Assembly: GCF_022809715.1 (NCBI RefSeq)
Contig: NZ_CP094459.1
Location: 3,100,001 to 3,164,000, forward strand
DNA: 64,000 nt
Direction of reading: 5' to 3'
DNA from: Burkholderia pyrrocinia
GTDB lineage: Bacteria; Pseudomonadota; Gammaproteobacteria; Burkholderiales; Burkholderiaceae
How positions within the stretch are numbered: position 1 is the first letter of the stretch; each line of letters starts with the position of its first letter. The notes under the pieces were generated by a model. The model made no database searches and had not been told where the DNA came from. It saw only the letters and a program-made list of their open reading frames with translations. Both the position numbers and the translations under genes were made by a program. Shown piece after piece: positions 28,453 through 36,490 of the stretch.

Positions 28453-29502
28453 ATGACGCCGCCATCCGCCGCATCCCAGCCCGACGCCCGCCTCGACGCA
28501 CTCACCGCGTGGCTGCGCCCGCTCGCCGGGCGCTACGCCCTTGACCTGTCGACCCTCGCGCCTGCGTCGTCCGACGCCAGTTTCCGCCGTTATTTCCGTG
28601 TCGCGTCGGCCACGAGCGCCGGCGGCACGCTGATTGCCGTCGACGCGCCGCCGCCCGAGAAGTGCCGCGAGTTCGTCCAGGTCGCGCAATTGCTCGCCGC
28701 GGCCGGCGATCACGTGCCGGACATCCTGGCCCACGATTTCGACGCGGGCTTCATGCTCGTGACGGACCTCGGCCGCACGTCGTACATCTCGGTGCTCGAT
28801 CCGGCCGACCCGGCCGCCGCGCGGCCGCTGATGCGCGACGCGCTCGACGCGCTGATCCGCTTCCAGCTCACGTCGAAGCCCGACGTGCTGCCGCCGTTCG
28901 ACGAAGCGTTCCTGCGCCGCGAAATGGAGCTGCTGCCCGAATGGTTCGTCGGCCGCCACCTCGGCAAGCCCGTCACCGACGCGATGCGCGGCACGCTCGA
29001 CCGCACCTTCGCACTGCTGGTCGCCAGCGCGCACGCGCAGCCGCAGGGTTTCATGCTGCGCGACTTCATGCCGCGCAACCTGATGGTCTGCGAGCCGAAT
29101 CCGGGCGTGCTCGACTTCCAGGACGCCGTCTACGGGCCGCTGACGTACGACGTCGTGTCGTTGCTGCGCGACGCGTTCGTCAGCTGGGACGAGGAGTTCG
29201 AGCTCGACTGCTTCGCGTACTACTGGGAAAAGGCGAAAAAGGCCGGCCTGCCGGTCGATCCGGATTTCGGCGAGTTCTACCGCCAGCTCGAATGGATGGG
29301 GCTGCAGCGCCATATCAAGATCCTCGGCCTGTTCGCGCGCATCAATTACCGCGACGGCAAGCCGCACTACCTGAACGACCTGCCGCGCTTCCTCGCGTAT
29401 GCGCGCAAGGTCGCGCTGCGCTATCGCCCGCTCGTGCCGTTCGCGAAGCTGCTCGACGAACTCGAGGGCAACGCGCCGGCCGACGTGGGCTATACGTTCT
29501 GA
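28453..29502 (+). CDS. amgK: N-acetylmuramate/N-acetylglucosamine kinase AmgK
   Basis: AmgK phosphorylates the anomeric position of MurNAc and GlcNAc in a peptidoglycan-recycling route that bypasses de novo UDP-MurNAc synthesis and underlies intrinsic fosfomycin tolerance in pseudomonads. The 349-residue protein has the aminoglycoside-phosphotransferase fold: Brenner-type motif LRDFMPRNLMVCEPN near residue 200 and metal site VLDFQDAVYGPLTYDV. The symbol rests on the partner murU gene 22 bases downstream and the divergent lptD, the arrangement known from Pseudomonas. Confidence 0.92.
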   Translation: MTPPSAASQPDARLDALTAWLRPLAGRYALDLSTLAPASSDASFRRYFRVASATSAGGTLIAVDAPPPEKCREFVQVAQLLAAAGDHVPDILAHDFDAGFMLVTDLGRTSYISVLDPADPAAARPLMRDALDALIRFQLTSKPDVLPPFDEAFLRREMELLPEWFVGRHLGKPVTDAMRGTLDRTFALLVASAHAQPQGFMLRDFMPRNLMVCEPNPGVLDFQDAVYGPLTYDVVSLLRDAFVSWDEEFELDCFAYYWEKAKKAGLPVDPDFGEFYRQLEWMGLQRHIKILGLFARINYRDGKPHYLNDLPRFLAYARKVALRYRPLVPFAKLLDELEGNAPADVGYTF

Positions 29503-29524
29503 CTGTCCTGACACCCGGCCGAAC

Positions 29525-30244
29525 ATGAGTGACACCCTGACCACGGCGATGATCTTCGCCGCCGGGCGCGGCGAACGGATGCGCCCGCTGACCGACACCC
29601 GCCCGAAGCCGCTGCTCGAAGCGGGCGGCAAGCCGCTGATCGTCTGGCAGATCGAAGCGCTCGCACGCGCGGGCATCGAGACGATCGTGATCAACCATGC
29701 ATGGCTCGGCGAACGGATCGAGGCCTCGCTCGGCGACGGTTCGCGCTGGGGAGTGCGGCTCGCGTATTCGGCCGAGGGCGAAGCGCTGGAAACCGCCGGC
29801 GGCATCGCGCAGGCATTGCCGCTGCTGGAACCCGACGGGCGGCCGACAGTGTTCGTCGCGGTGGCCGGCGACGTGTTCGCCGAGTTCGATTACGGGAAGC
29901 TCGCCGCCCCCGCCGCGCGCATGTCGGCACTCGACGCGCCCGCGATGCATCTCGTGATGGTGCCGAATCCGCCGTTCCATCCGTCCGGCGACTTCGTGCT
30001 CGGTGGCGACGGGCGCCTGTCGCTCGACGGCGGCGAGCGCGTCACGTTCGGCAGCATCGGCCTGTACGACACGCGGATGTTCCGCGATCTCGCGCCCGGC
30101 ACGCGACGCGCACTGACGCCGTACTTCCGCGCGACGATCGAAGCCGGCCGCGCGAGCGGCGAACTGTACGAAGGCGTCTGGGAGAACGTCGGCACGCCCG
30201 CGCAGCTCGGCGAACTCGACGCGCGGCTGCGCGCCGCGGGCTGA
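29525..30244 (+). CDS. murU: N-acetylmuramate alpha-1-phosphate uridylyltransferase MurU
   Basis: MurU converts MurNAc-1-phosphate and UTP to UDP-MurNAc, completing the recycling path begun by AmgK. The 239-residue protein has the nucleotidyltransferase signature AMIFAAGRGERMRPLTDTRP followed by KPLLEAGGKPLI, and the metal-binding Asp in VAVAGDVFAEFD. I chose the ATG at 29525 because the longer frame overlaps amgK. It is convergent with the ABC transporter gene across about 110 bases with no clear terminator. Confidence 0.93.
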   Translation: MSDTLTTAMIFAAGRGERMRPLTDTRPKPLLEAGGKPLIVWQIEALARAGIETIVINHAWLGERIEASLGDGSRWGVRLAYSAEGEALETAGGIAQALPLLEPDGRPTVFVAVAGDVFAEFDYGKLAAPAARMSALDAPAMHLVMVPNPPFHPSGDFVLGGDGRLSLDGGERVTFGSIGLYDTRMFRDLAPGTRRALTPYFRATIEAGRASGELYEGVWENVGTPAQLGELDARLRAAG

Positions 30245-30357
30245 CCGGACGACGGACTACCTACGCGGCGCCGCGTCGTGCCGCTACGCTGCCCGCGCGC
30301 ACTTCCGGCAGACCGCCCCGGGTTCCCGCTGCGCGCCACCGCGCGCAGCATCGCCGC

Positions 30358-32265
30358 TCACGCGGCCTCGGCCTCTTCCCCGCCCGCCGCCGCGCGCTGC
30401 TGCTGCAGCGCCCACATCTGCGCATACAGCCCGTCCGCACGCACGAGTTCGTCGTGCGTGCCGCGTTCCACGATCCGTCCGTGATCCATCACGAGGATCT
30501 GCTGCGCGTGCACGACCGTCGACAGCCGATGCGCGATCACGAGCGTCGTGCGATGCCGCGCGATCTGGTCGAGCTCGTGCTGGATCGCGCGTTCCGAACG
30601 CGAATCGAGCGCCGACGTCGCTTCGTCGAACAGCAGGATCGGCGGATTCTTCAGCAGCGTGCGCGCGATCGCGACGCGCTGCTTCTCGCCGCCCGACAGC
30701 TTCAGCCCGCGCTCGCCGACCGGCGTGTCATAGCCCTTCGGCAAGCTTTCGATGAAATCGTGGATATGCGCGGCACGCGCGGCCGCGACCACCTCGTCGC
30801 GGGTCGCGGTCGGCCGGCCGTACGCGATGTTGTAGTAGATCGAGTCGTTGAACAGCACGGTGTCCTGCGGCACGATCCCGATCGATGCGCGCAGCGAATC
30901 CTGCGTGACGTCGCGAATGTCCTGGCCGTCGATCCGGATCGCGCCGCCCGCCTGCCGGTCGAGATCGTAGAAGCGGAACAGCAGGCGCGACAGCGTCGAC
31001 TTCCCGGAACCGCTGTGACCGACCACCGCGGTCGTCGTGCCCGCGTCGATCGTGAACGTCACGTCGTGCAGGATCGACCGCGCCGGCTCGTATGCGAAGT
31101 TCACATGCTCGAAGCGCACCTGCGCGCCGGCCACCGCGAGCGGCCGTGCATCGGGTAAATCCGCGACTTCCTTCGCGGCCGACAGCAGCCCGAACATCCG
31201 GTCCATGTCGGTGAGGCTCTGCTTCAGCTCGCGATAGACGACGCCGAGAAAGTTCAGCGGAATATAGAGCTGCAGCATGAACGTGTTGATCAGCACGAGA
31301 TCGCCGAGCGTCAGCTTGCCCGCGAGCACGCCCTGCGTCGCGCGCCACAGGATGAACACGAGCCCCGTGCCGATGATCGCCTGCTGGCCGAAGTTCAGCA
31401 CCGACAGCGAGTTCTGCGAGCGGATCGCCGCCTTGCGGTAGCGCTTCAGGTTCTCGTCGTAGCGCTGCGCTTCCCACTCCTCGTTGCCGAAGTACTTCAC
31501 CGTCTCGTAGTTGATCAGCGAATCGATCGCCCGCGCGTTCGCGCGCGAATCGAGTTCGTTCATCGTGCGGCGGAAGTGCGTGCGCCAGTTGGTGACCTTC
31601 ACCGTGAACACGATGTACGTGACCAGCGCAGCGAACGTCACGTACGCGTAATAGGCCTCGTACTTGACCACGAAGAAGCCGAGCACGAGCCCGACCTCGA
31701 CGAGCGTCGGCAGGATGCTGTACAGCGAATACGAAATCAGCTGCTGGATGCCGCGCGTGCCGCGCTCGATGTCGCGCGACATGCCGCCCGTCTGGCGCTC
31801 CAGGTGAAACCGCAGCGACAGCCCGTGCAGGTGCCTGAATACCTGCAGCGCGAGCTGGCGCACCGCGCTCTCGGTGACCTTCGAGAACAGGATCTCGCGC
31901 AGCTCGGTAAACAGCGACGTCGACAGCCGCACGAACGCATACGCGACGACCAGCAGCCCGACGCCGCCCGCGAGCACGATGCCGGCCGACTGCTCGGCGC
32001 GACCGAGCGCGGTGATCTGCTGCACGTAGGACAGGTGGTCGACGATGCGCTTCATCACGACCGGCACGCCGAGGTTCGCGACCTTCGCGCCGATCAGGCA
32101 GGCGAGCGCGAGCGCGACGCGCCATTTGTAGGTGCTCAGGTACGGCAGCAGCGACCGGATGGTCTGCCAGTCGTTGCGGGGCCCAGTCGAAGCCGGCGCG
32201 GGCTCGCCGGAAGCAGGAAATCGGCGCATGGGGGAAGGATCGGCGGCGGCGCCGGACGCGTGCAT
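30358..32265 (-). CDS. Atm1/HMT-type ABC exporter (fused permease-ATPase)
   Basis: The protein has about 635 residues, with six membrane helices in the first 330, then an ATPase with Walker A GHSGSGKST, signature LSGGEKQRVAIART and Walker B ILLFDEATSALDSRSE. The helix region (TGGMSRDIERGTRGIQQL) matches the mitochondrial Atm1/ABCB7 and bacterial NaAtm1 group, which move glutathione conjugates or glutathione-metal complexes. The start is uncertain: ATG 32265 or ATG 32229, both with weak ribosome sites. It is divergent from the YciA-type thioesterase gene. Confidence 0.92.
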   Translation of the reverse strand: MHASGAAADPSPMRRFPASGEPAPASTGPRNDWQTIRSLLPYLSTYKWRVALALACLIGAKVANLGVPVVMKRIVDHLSYVQQITALGRAEQSAGIVLAGGVGLLVVAYAFVRLSTSLFTELREILFSKVTESAVRQLALQVFRHLHGLSLRFHLERQTGGMSRDIERGTRGIQQLISYSLYSILPTLVEVGLVLGFFVVKYEAYYAYVTFAALVTYIVFTVKVTNWRTHFRRTMNELDSRANARAIDSLINYETVKYFGNEEWEAQRYDENLKRYRKAAIRSQNSLSVLNFGQQAIIGTGLVFILWRATQGVLAGKLTLGDLVLINTFMLQLYIPLNFLGVVYRELKQSLTDMDRMFGLLSAAKEVADLPDARPLAVAGAQVRFEHVNFAYEPARSILHDVTFTIDAGTTTAVVGHSGSGKSTLSRLLFRFYDLDRQAGGAIRIDGQDIRDVTQDSLRASIGIVPQDTVLFNDSIYYNIAYGRPTATRDEVVAAARAAHIHDFIESLPKGYDTPVGERGLKLSGGEKQRVAIARTLLKNPPILLFDEATSALDSRSERAIQHELDQIARHRTTLVIAHRLSTVVHAQQILVMDHGRIVERGTHDELVRADGLYAQMWALQQQRAAAGGEEAEAA

Positions 32266-32403
32266 CGGCGGCCGGCTCGCCCGCTTTCTCGTACAATTTG
32301 CGAACGTTGTATTGTCGCAGAAGCCGCTTCGCGCCGCTGCCGGCGGTCTTGCCGGCCAGCCTGCGCGCGGCGGCGAATTTATTACAGGATGAAAGCCCCC
32401 GCC

Positions 32404-32799
32404 ATGACCGATTCGACCCTCGAACTTCCGCAAAAGCAGCCCGCGCTGCGCGTCGTCCCGCAACCGCACGACGCGAACGTCCACGGCGACGTGTTCGGCG
32501 GCTGGATCATGTCGCAGGTCGACATTGCCGGTTCGATCCCCGCGAGCCAGCGCGCAAATGGACGCGTCGCGACGGTCGCGGTCAACTCGTTCGTGTTCAA
32601 GCAGCCGGTGTTCGTCGGCGATCTTCTGAGCTTCTACGCGACCATCATGCGCACCGGCAACACGTCGATCACGGTCGACGTCGAGGTGTATGCACAGCGC
32701 ATGCGCCTGATGGGCGAAATCGTGAAGGTCACCGAAGCGACGCTCACGTACGTCGCGACCGGCCCGGACCGCAAGCCGCGGCAACTGCCGCCGCTCTGA
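32404..32799 (+). CDS. Hotdog-fold acyl-CoA thioesterase (YciA-like)
   Basis: This cytosolic thioesterase hydrolyses acyl-CoAs. It has 131 residues, with the family motif NVHGDVFGGWIMSQVDIAGS (catalytic Asp within, residues 28-47) and VNSFVFKQPVFVGD. ATG at 32404 is preferred, with AGGATG upstream as ribosome site; an ATG five codons earlier abuts its AGG. It is convergent with the NarM gene. Confidence 0.92.
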   Translation: MTDSTLELPQKQPALRVVPQPHDANVHGDVFGGWIMSQVDIAGSIPASQRANGRVATVAVNSFVFKQPVFVGDLLSFYATIMRTGNTSITVDVEVYAQRMRLMGEIVKVTEATLTYVATGPDRKPRQLPPL

Positions 32800-32844
32800 C
32801 GCTCCGACGGACAAGCGCCGCGCTGCGGCGCGGCACGCGGCCCG

Positions 32845-33327
32845 TCAGTGCGTGGCCGTCAGCCCGAACTCCCGCATCGCGGGCAGGAAATCGTGATTCA
32901 GCTTCGGCTTGCGCGACAGCTTCACCAGCACGTAGCGCTGGAACGGCGCAAGCCGCTGCCACTGCGCGAGCGCGGGTGCCGACAACCCGGCCAGCGCGCT
33001 CTGCTGCACGAGCGACTCCGGCACCGTGTCGGTGGCGCGCCAGCTCGGCTGCTCGTCCGGCTGGAACCACGACGGTTCCAGATCGGCGTGCGTGCGCAGC
33101 ATCTCGAACAGCGCATGATCGAAGTTGGGCTCGATCGCGGTGTCGTCGTCGGCCGGAAAGCGCGCGAGCAGCTTGCGGTCCTCGAGCGGTAGCAACTGCC
33201 ACTGCTCGAGCGAAATCCGCAAACCGAAGCGGTCGAGGTTGAAACGCACGATCATCGGGATGTACGTGAAATTTTCCGACGAATCGTGTTCGAAGTTGAA
33301 TAGCAACGGAGCGTCGCTGAGTCCCAT
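32845..33327 (-). CDS. Nitrate reductase-associated protein (NarM-like)
   Basis: The 160-residue soluble protein matches my knowledge of the nitrate reductase-associated family (NarM in cyanobacteria): FTYIPMIVRFNLDRFGLRIS near residue 20, and QWQLLPLEDRKLLARFP after it. NarM is needed for activity of the assimilatory nitrate reductase. No nitrate reductase is present in the window. The gene is divergent from fdhD, another molybdoenzyme activation factor, across 126 bases, suggesting a joint role in molybdoenzyme maturation. The assignment is from motif memory, without a search. Confidence 0.75.
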   Translation of the reverse strand: MGLSDAPLLFNFEHDSSENFTYIPMIVRFNLDRFGLRISLEQWQLLPLEDRKLLARFPADDDTAIEPNFDHALFEMLRTHADLEPSWFQPDEQPSWRATDTVPESLVQQSALAGLSAPALAQWQRLAPFQRYVLVKLSRKPKLNHDFLPAMREFGLTATH

Positions 33328-33453
33328 GGTCGTTACCTGACGTGACGGTTGCCGGCGCGGCCGGCCTGCCTGGGGTATTTTAGAACCTCTGCGCGCGGAC
33401 GGCGGACACGATTGATGGTCCGCCGGCCGTGCCTCGAATCAACGGGAGTGCTC

Positions 33454-34290
33454 GTGAATCCGACCGAATCCGACGAACCGCACGCCGAACCGCGCGGCGC
33501 GATCGAGCTGTCCGTGCGCCGCACGCGCGGCGGCGCCGTCGAAACCGCGCACGACTACGTCGGCCAGGAATGGCCCGTCGCACTCGTCTTCAACGGCATC
33601 TCGCACGCGGTGATGATGTGCACGCCGTGCGACCTCGAAGCGTTCGCGGTCGGCTTCGCAATCTCGGAAGGGATCGTCGCGCGCGGCAGCGACATCAAGG
33701 ACATCGAGGTGATCCTGCACGCCGACGCGCCGCTGCCGCATGCGGAAGTCCATCTGGAAGTCGTCCAGCAGGCATTCGCCGCGCTGAAGGACCGGCGCCG
33801 CGCGCTCGCGGGGCGCACCGGCTGCGGCGTATGCGGAATCGAAAGCATCGACCTGCTCGACCTCGCGCCCGAACGCGTGCCCGACACGGGCTTTCTCGCG
33901 CGCCTCGCGCCCGACGCGCTGGCGCGCGCGGCACATGCGCTGCCGGCCCACCAGGCGCTCACGCAGCTCACGGGCGGCCTGCATGCGGCCGCATGGTGCG
34001 ACGCAACAGGCGCGATCCGGATCGCGTTCGAGGACGTTGGCCGCCACAACGCGCTGGACAAGCTGATCGGCTCGCTCGTGCTGTCGCGCGCCGACGCGAC
34101 CGACGGCTTCGTGTTCCTGTCGAGCCGCGCGAGCTACGAGCTCGTGCGCAAGGCCGCACGGGTCGGCATCCCGATGGTCGCAACCATCTCCGCGCCGTCG
34201 TCGCTCGCGATCGAGATCGCAAAGGCGGCCGGTTTGCGGCTCGTCAGCTTCTGCCGCGAAACCGGCCACGTGGATTACGGCACCGCGTGA
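33454..34290 (+). CDS. fdhD: Formate dehydrogenase sulfurtransferase FdhD
   Basis: FdhD passes sulfur from a cysteine desulfurase to the molybdenum/bis-MGD cofactor of formate dehydrogenase. The 278-residue protein has the active-site pair in RTGCGVCGIE (C124, C127) and the cofactor-binding stretch FEDVGRHNALDKLIG near residue 192. The GTG at 33454, with GGGAG upstream, is the likely start; no ATG lies near the conserved N-terminus. Its last 16 bases overlap the 3' end of the convergent desaturase gene. No formate dehydrogenase genes are in the window. Confidence 0.94.
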   Translation: MNPTESDEPHAEPRGAIELSVRRTRGGAVETAHDYVGQEWPVALVFNGISHAVMMCTPCDLEAFAVGFAISEGIVARGSDIKDIEVILHADAPLPHAEVHLEVVQQAFAALKDRRRALAGRTGCGVCGIESIDLLDLAPERVPDTGFLARLAPDALARAAHALPAHQALTQLTGGLHAAAWCDATGAIRIAFEDVGRHNALDKLIGSLVLSRADATDGFVFLSSRASYELVRKAARVGIPMVATISAPSSLAIEIAKAAGLRLVSFCRETGHVDYGTA

Positions 34291-35450
34291 GCGCTCGCGG
34301 CGGGCACCTTGCCCGCCGGTTCGGGAACCGCGCCCCCCAGTTCGTCCGCGGCGGCCGGCGGGAGCGCGTCGCATGCCGCGTCGCTCGTCCGGTTTCCGAG
34401 GTAGTCCGTCCAGAGCTTGCGGTCGGTGTCATAGAGCTTGCAGCGGCGCGCCGTGTCGAAATACCAGCGCCAGCTGAAGCGCTGCACGACGATCCGCCCG
34501 GGCAGCATGTCTTCCAGTTTTGACTGCGCGGGCTTGAGCCGGTACAGCGGCACGCTCATGTCCACGTGATGCGCCGTGTGCTCCATGATGTGGTGCAGCA
34601 GGCCGCCGATACCGAACGGGAACGTCAGGTGCAGCGTGGTCGACACGAACGGCGCGGCATTCGACCATTCCGCGCGGTTCGCGTGCCACGCGATGCGCGG
34701 ATCGGTGTGATGGACATACACGACGAAGCCGATCATCGAGCACCAGAACAGGAACGGCACGAGCACAGCGGTTGCGAGCAGCAGCGCGATGGGCTGCCCT
34801 GTCGCGATCGCCACCCAGACGACGGCGGCGATCCACACGGCCGCGAAGCCCGTCACCAGCAGGCAGTCGCGCCGGAATACGGGCCGCGACGCACCGACAT
34901 AGGTCCTGGTCGGGAAATACATCCGCAGCCACCAGATCTCGACGAGATAATAAAGCCCCGGCGCCCAGCCGCTTCGGTAGACGCGATCCAGCAAGCGGCG
35001 CACCGGCGACAGCGCGGCGTATTCCGCCGGCGTATGCGGCGCCCACACGAAGTCAAAGCCCTTCAGGTTCGTATAACCGTGGTGCACGACGTTGTGCCCG
35101 ACTTCCCACAGGCTGTATGGCGTCAGCGACGGCAGGAATGCGATGCGGCCGAGCCAGCGGTTCAGCCGGCGATCGGGCGTCAGGCTCTGGTGACACGCGT
35201 CGTGCCCGATGATGAAGAGCCGCCCGGTGATGAAGCCGGCGGCCATCCCGCAGACGATCTTGCCGATGATCGACGGAATCAGCAGCGCGCCGGCGAACGC
35301 CGCGAACAGCAGCAGGTAGTCGAGCACGAGCAGCGCGATCGGGCGCACGATCTCGCGCGTGGCGAACGGCACGAGCCACGCGCGGATGACCTTGCGATGC
35401 GGGATCGGCTCGTCGGCACGAACCGGGGTCTGGGAATCGTTGTTGATCAT
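34275..35450 (-). CDS. Membrane fatty-acid desaturase
   Basis: The 391-residue integral membrane protein has the three histidine boxes of the di-iron desaturase family: HDACH near residue 100, HNVVHHG near residue 131 and HTAHH near residue 314. Hydrophobic segments lie between them. Such enzymes introduce double bonds into acyl lipids with O2 and an electron donor. It is downstream of cyoABCD on the same strand (about 95 bases), so transcription may run through. cyoE, which often follows cyoD, is absent from this place. Regiospecificity is unknown. Confidence 0.88.
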   Translation of the reverse strand: MINNDSQTPVRADEPIPHRKVIRAWLVPFATREIVRPIALLVLDYLLLFAAFAGALLIPSIIGKIVCGMAAGFITGRLFIIGHDACHQSLTPDRRLNRWLGRIAFLPSLTPYSLWEVGHNVVHHGYTNLKGFDFVWAPHTPAEYAALSPVRRLLDRVYRSGWAPGLYYLVEIWWLRMYFPTRTYVGASRPVFRRDCLLVTGFAAVWIAAVVWVAIATGQPIALLLATAVLVPFLFWCSMIGFVVYVHHTDPRIAWHANRAEWSNAAPFVSTTLHLTFPFGIGGLLHHIMEHTAHHVDMSVPLYRLKPAQSKLEDMLPGRIVVQRFSWRWYFDTARRCKLYDTDRKLWTDYLGNRTSDAACDALPPAAADELGGAVPEPAGKVPAASAHAVP

Positions 35451-35545
35451 GATGCGCAAAGGCGCGCGAACCGCACGCCCGAAAGGAACAAAGCCGTGCG
35501 GCGGGCACGGCGCGGAAGGGCGGGCCAAACCACGGCCCGGGCCGG

Positions 35546-35878
35546 TTAACGCGACATCATGTTCATGCTGACGTTGTGCATCACCCACAGCGTCCCGAAG
35601 ATCAGGATCAGCGCGGTGAGCACCGTGTAGCTGAACGCCATCACGTTCCAGCGCTGGCTGGACGACGTGTTCATGTGCAGGAAGCACACGAGGTGCACGA
35701 GAATCTGCACGAACGCGAGCACCGCGAGCGCGATGAGCGCGGCCTTCGGCGCCAGCACGCCGCCCGTCACGAGGCCGAACGACGCGGCCGTCAGCAGCAC
35801 CGACAGCACGAAACCGACGACGTAACCGCCGGCCGTGCCGTGCGCTTCATCGTGGTGGATGAGTTCCGAATGAGCCAT
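35546..35878 (-). CDS. cyoD: Cytochrome o ubiquinol oxidase subunit IV
   Basis: The 110-residue subunit has three predicted helices (GYVVGFVLSVLLTAASFGLV, then IALAVLAFVQILVHLVCFLH and a C-terminal one). The histidine-containing HLVCFLHMN segment is typical of CyoD. It assists assembly of the CuB site in subunit I. It begins directly after the cyoC stop codon, so the two are tightly coupled. Confidence 0.95.
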   Translation of the reverse strand: MAHSELIHHDEAHGTAGGYVVGFVLSVLLTAASFGLVTGGVLAPKAALIALAVLAFVQILVHLVCFLHMNTSSSQRWNVMAFSYTVLTALILIFGTLWVMHNVSMNMMSR

Positions 35879-36490
35879 TTAGATCACGCCCGCGAGATAG
35901 ACGAAGGAGAACACGCAGATCCAGACGATGTCGAGGAAGTGCCAGAAGAGGCTCAGGCAGGTGAGGCGCCGGAAGTCGCGTTCCGTCATGCCGGGGCCAC
36001 GCGCGATCTGCACGACGAGCACGACCATCCACAACAGGCCCACCGCCACGTGCAATCCGTGCGTGCCGACCAGCGCGAAGAACGCCGACAGGAACGCGCT
36101 GCGCTGCGGGCCCGCGCCTTCCGCGATCAGGTGCGAGAACTCGCGCAGTTCCATCGCGAGAAACGCAGCGCCGAGCACGAACGTCACCGCAAGCCAGACG
36201 AACACGGTGCCGCGCCGGCGGCGCTGCGCGCCGAGCATCGCGAAGCCGTACGTGATGCTGGACAGCAGCAGCGCGGCGGTCTCGAGTGCGACGCCCGGGA
36301 TATCGAACAGGTCCTTCGCGGTCGGCCCGCCCGCAAACTGGTGGCCGAGCACCGCGAACGTCGCAAACAGCGACGCGAAGATCACGCAGTCGGTCATCAG
36401 GTACAGCCAGAAGCCGAACACCGAATGCGACGGCGGATGGTGGTGCGCCGCCGGTTGATGGCCGGCGCCCGCGAGAGATTGATACGACAT
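35879..36490 (-). CDS. cyoC: Cytochrome o ubiquinol oxidase subunit III
   Basis: The 203-residue subunit III has five helices, including FGFWLYLMTDCVIFASLFATF and GTHGLHVAVGLLWMVVLVVQ. A His-rich N-terminal segment (HQPAAHHHPPSH) precedes the first helix. I set the start at ATG 36490, whose A is the last base of the cyoB stop codon (TGATG), a one-base overlap that implies translational coupling. Confidence 0.95.
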   Translation of the reverse strand: MSYQSLAGAGHQPAAHHHPPSHSVFGFWLYLMTDCVIFASLFATFAVLGHQFAGGPTAKDLFDIPGVALETAALLLSSITYGFAMLGAQRRRRGTVFVWLAVTFVLGAAFLAMELREFSHLIAEGAGPQRSAFLSAFFALVGTHGLHVAVGLLWMVVLVVQIARGPGMTERDFRRLTCLSLFWHFLDIVWICVFSFVYLAGVI

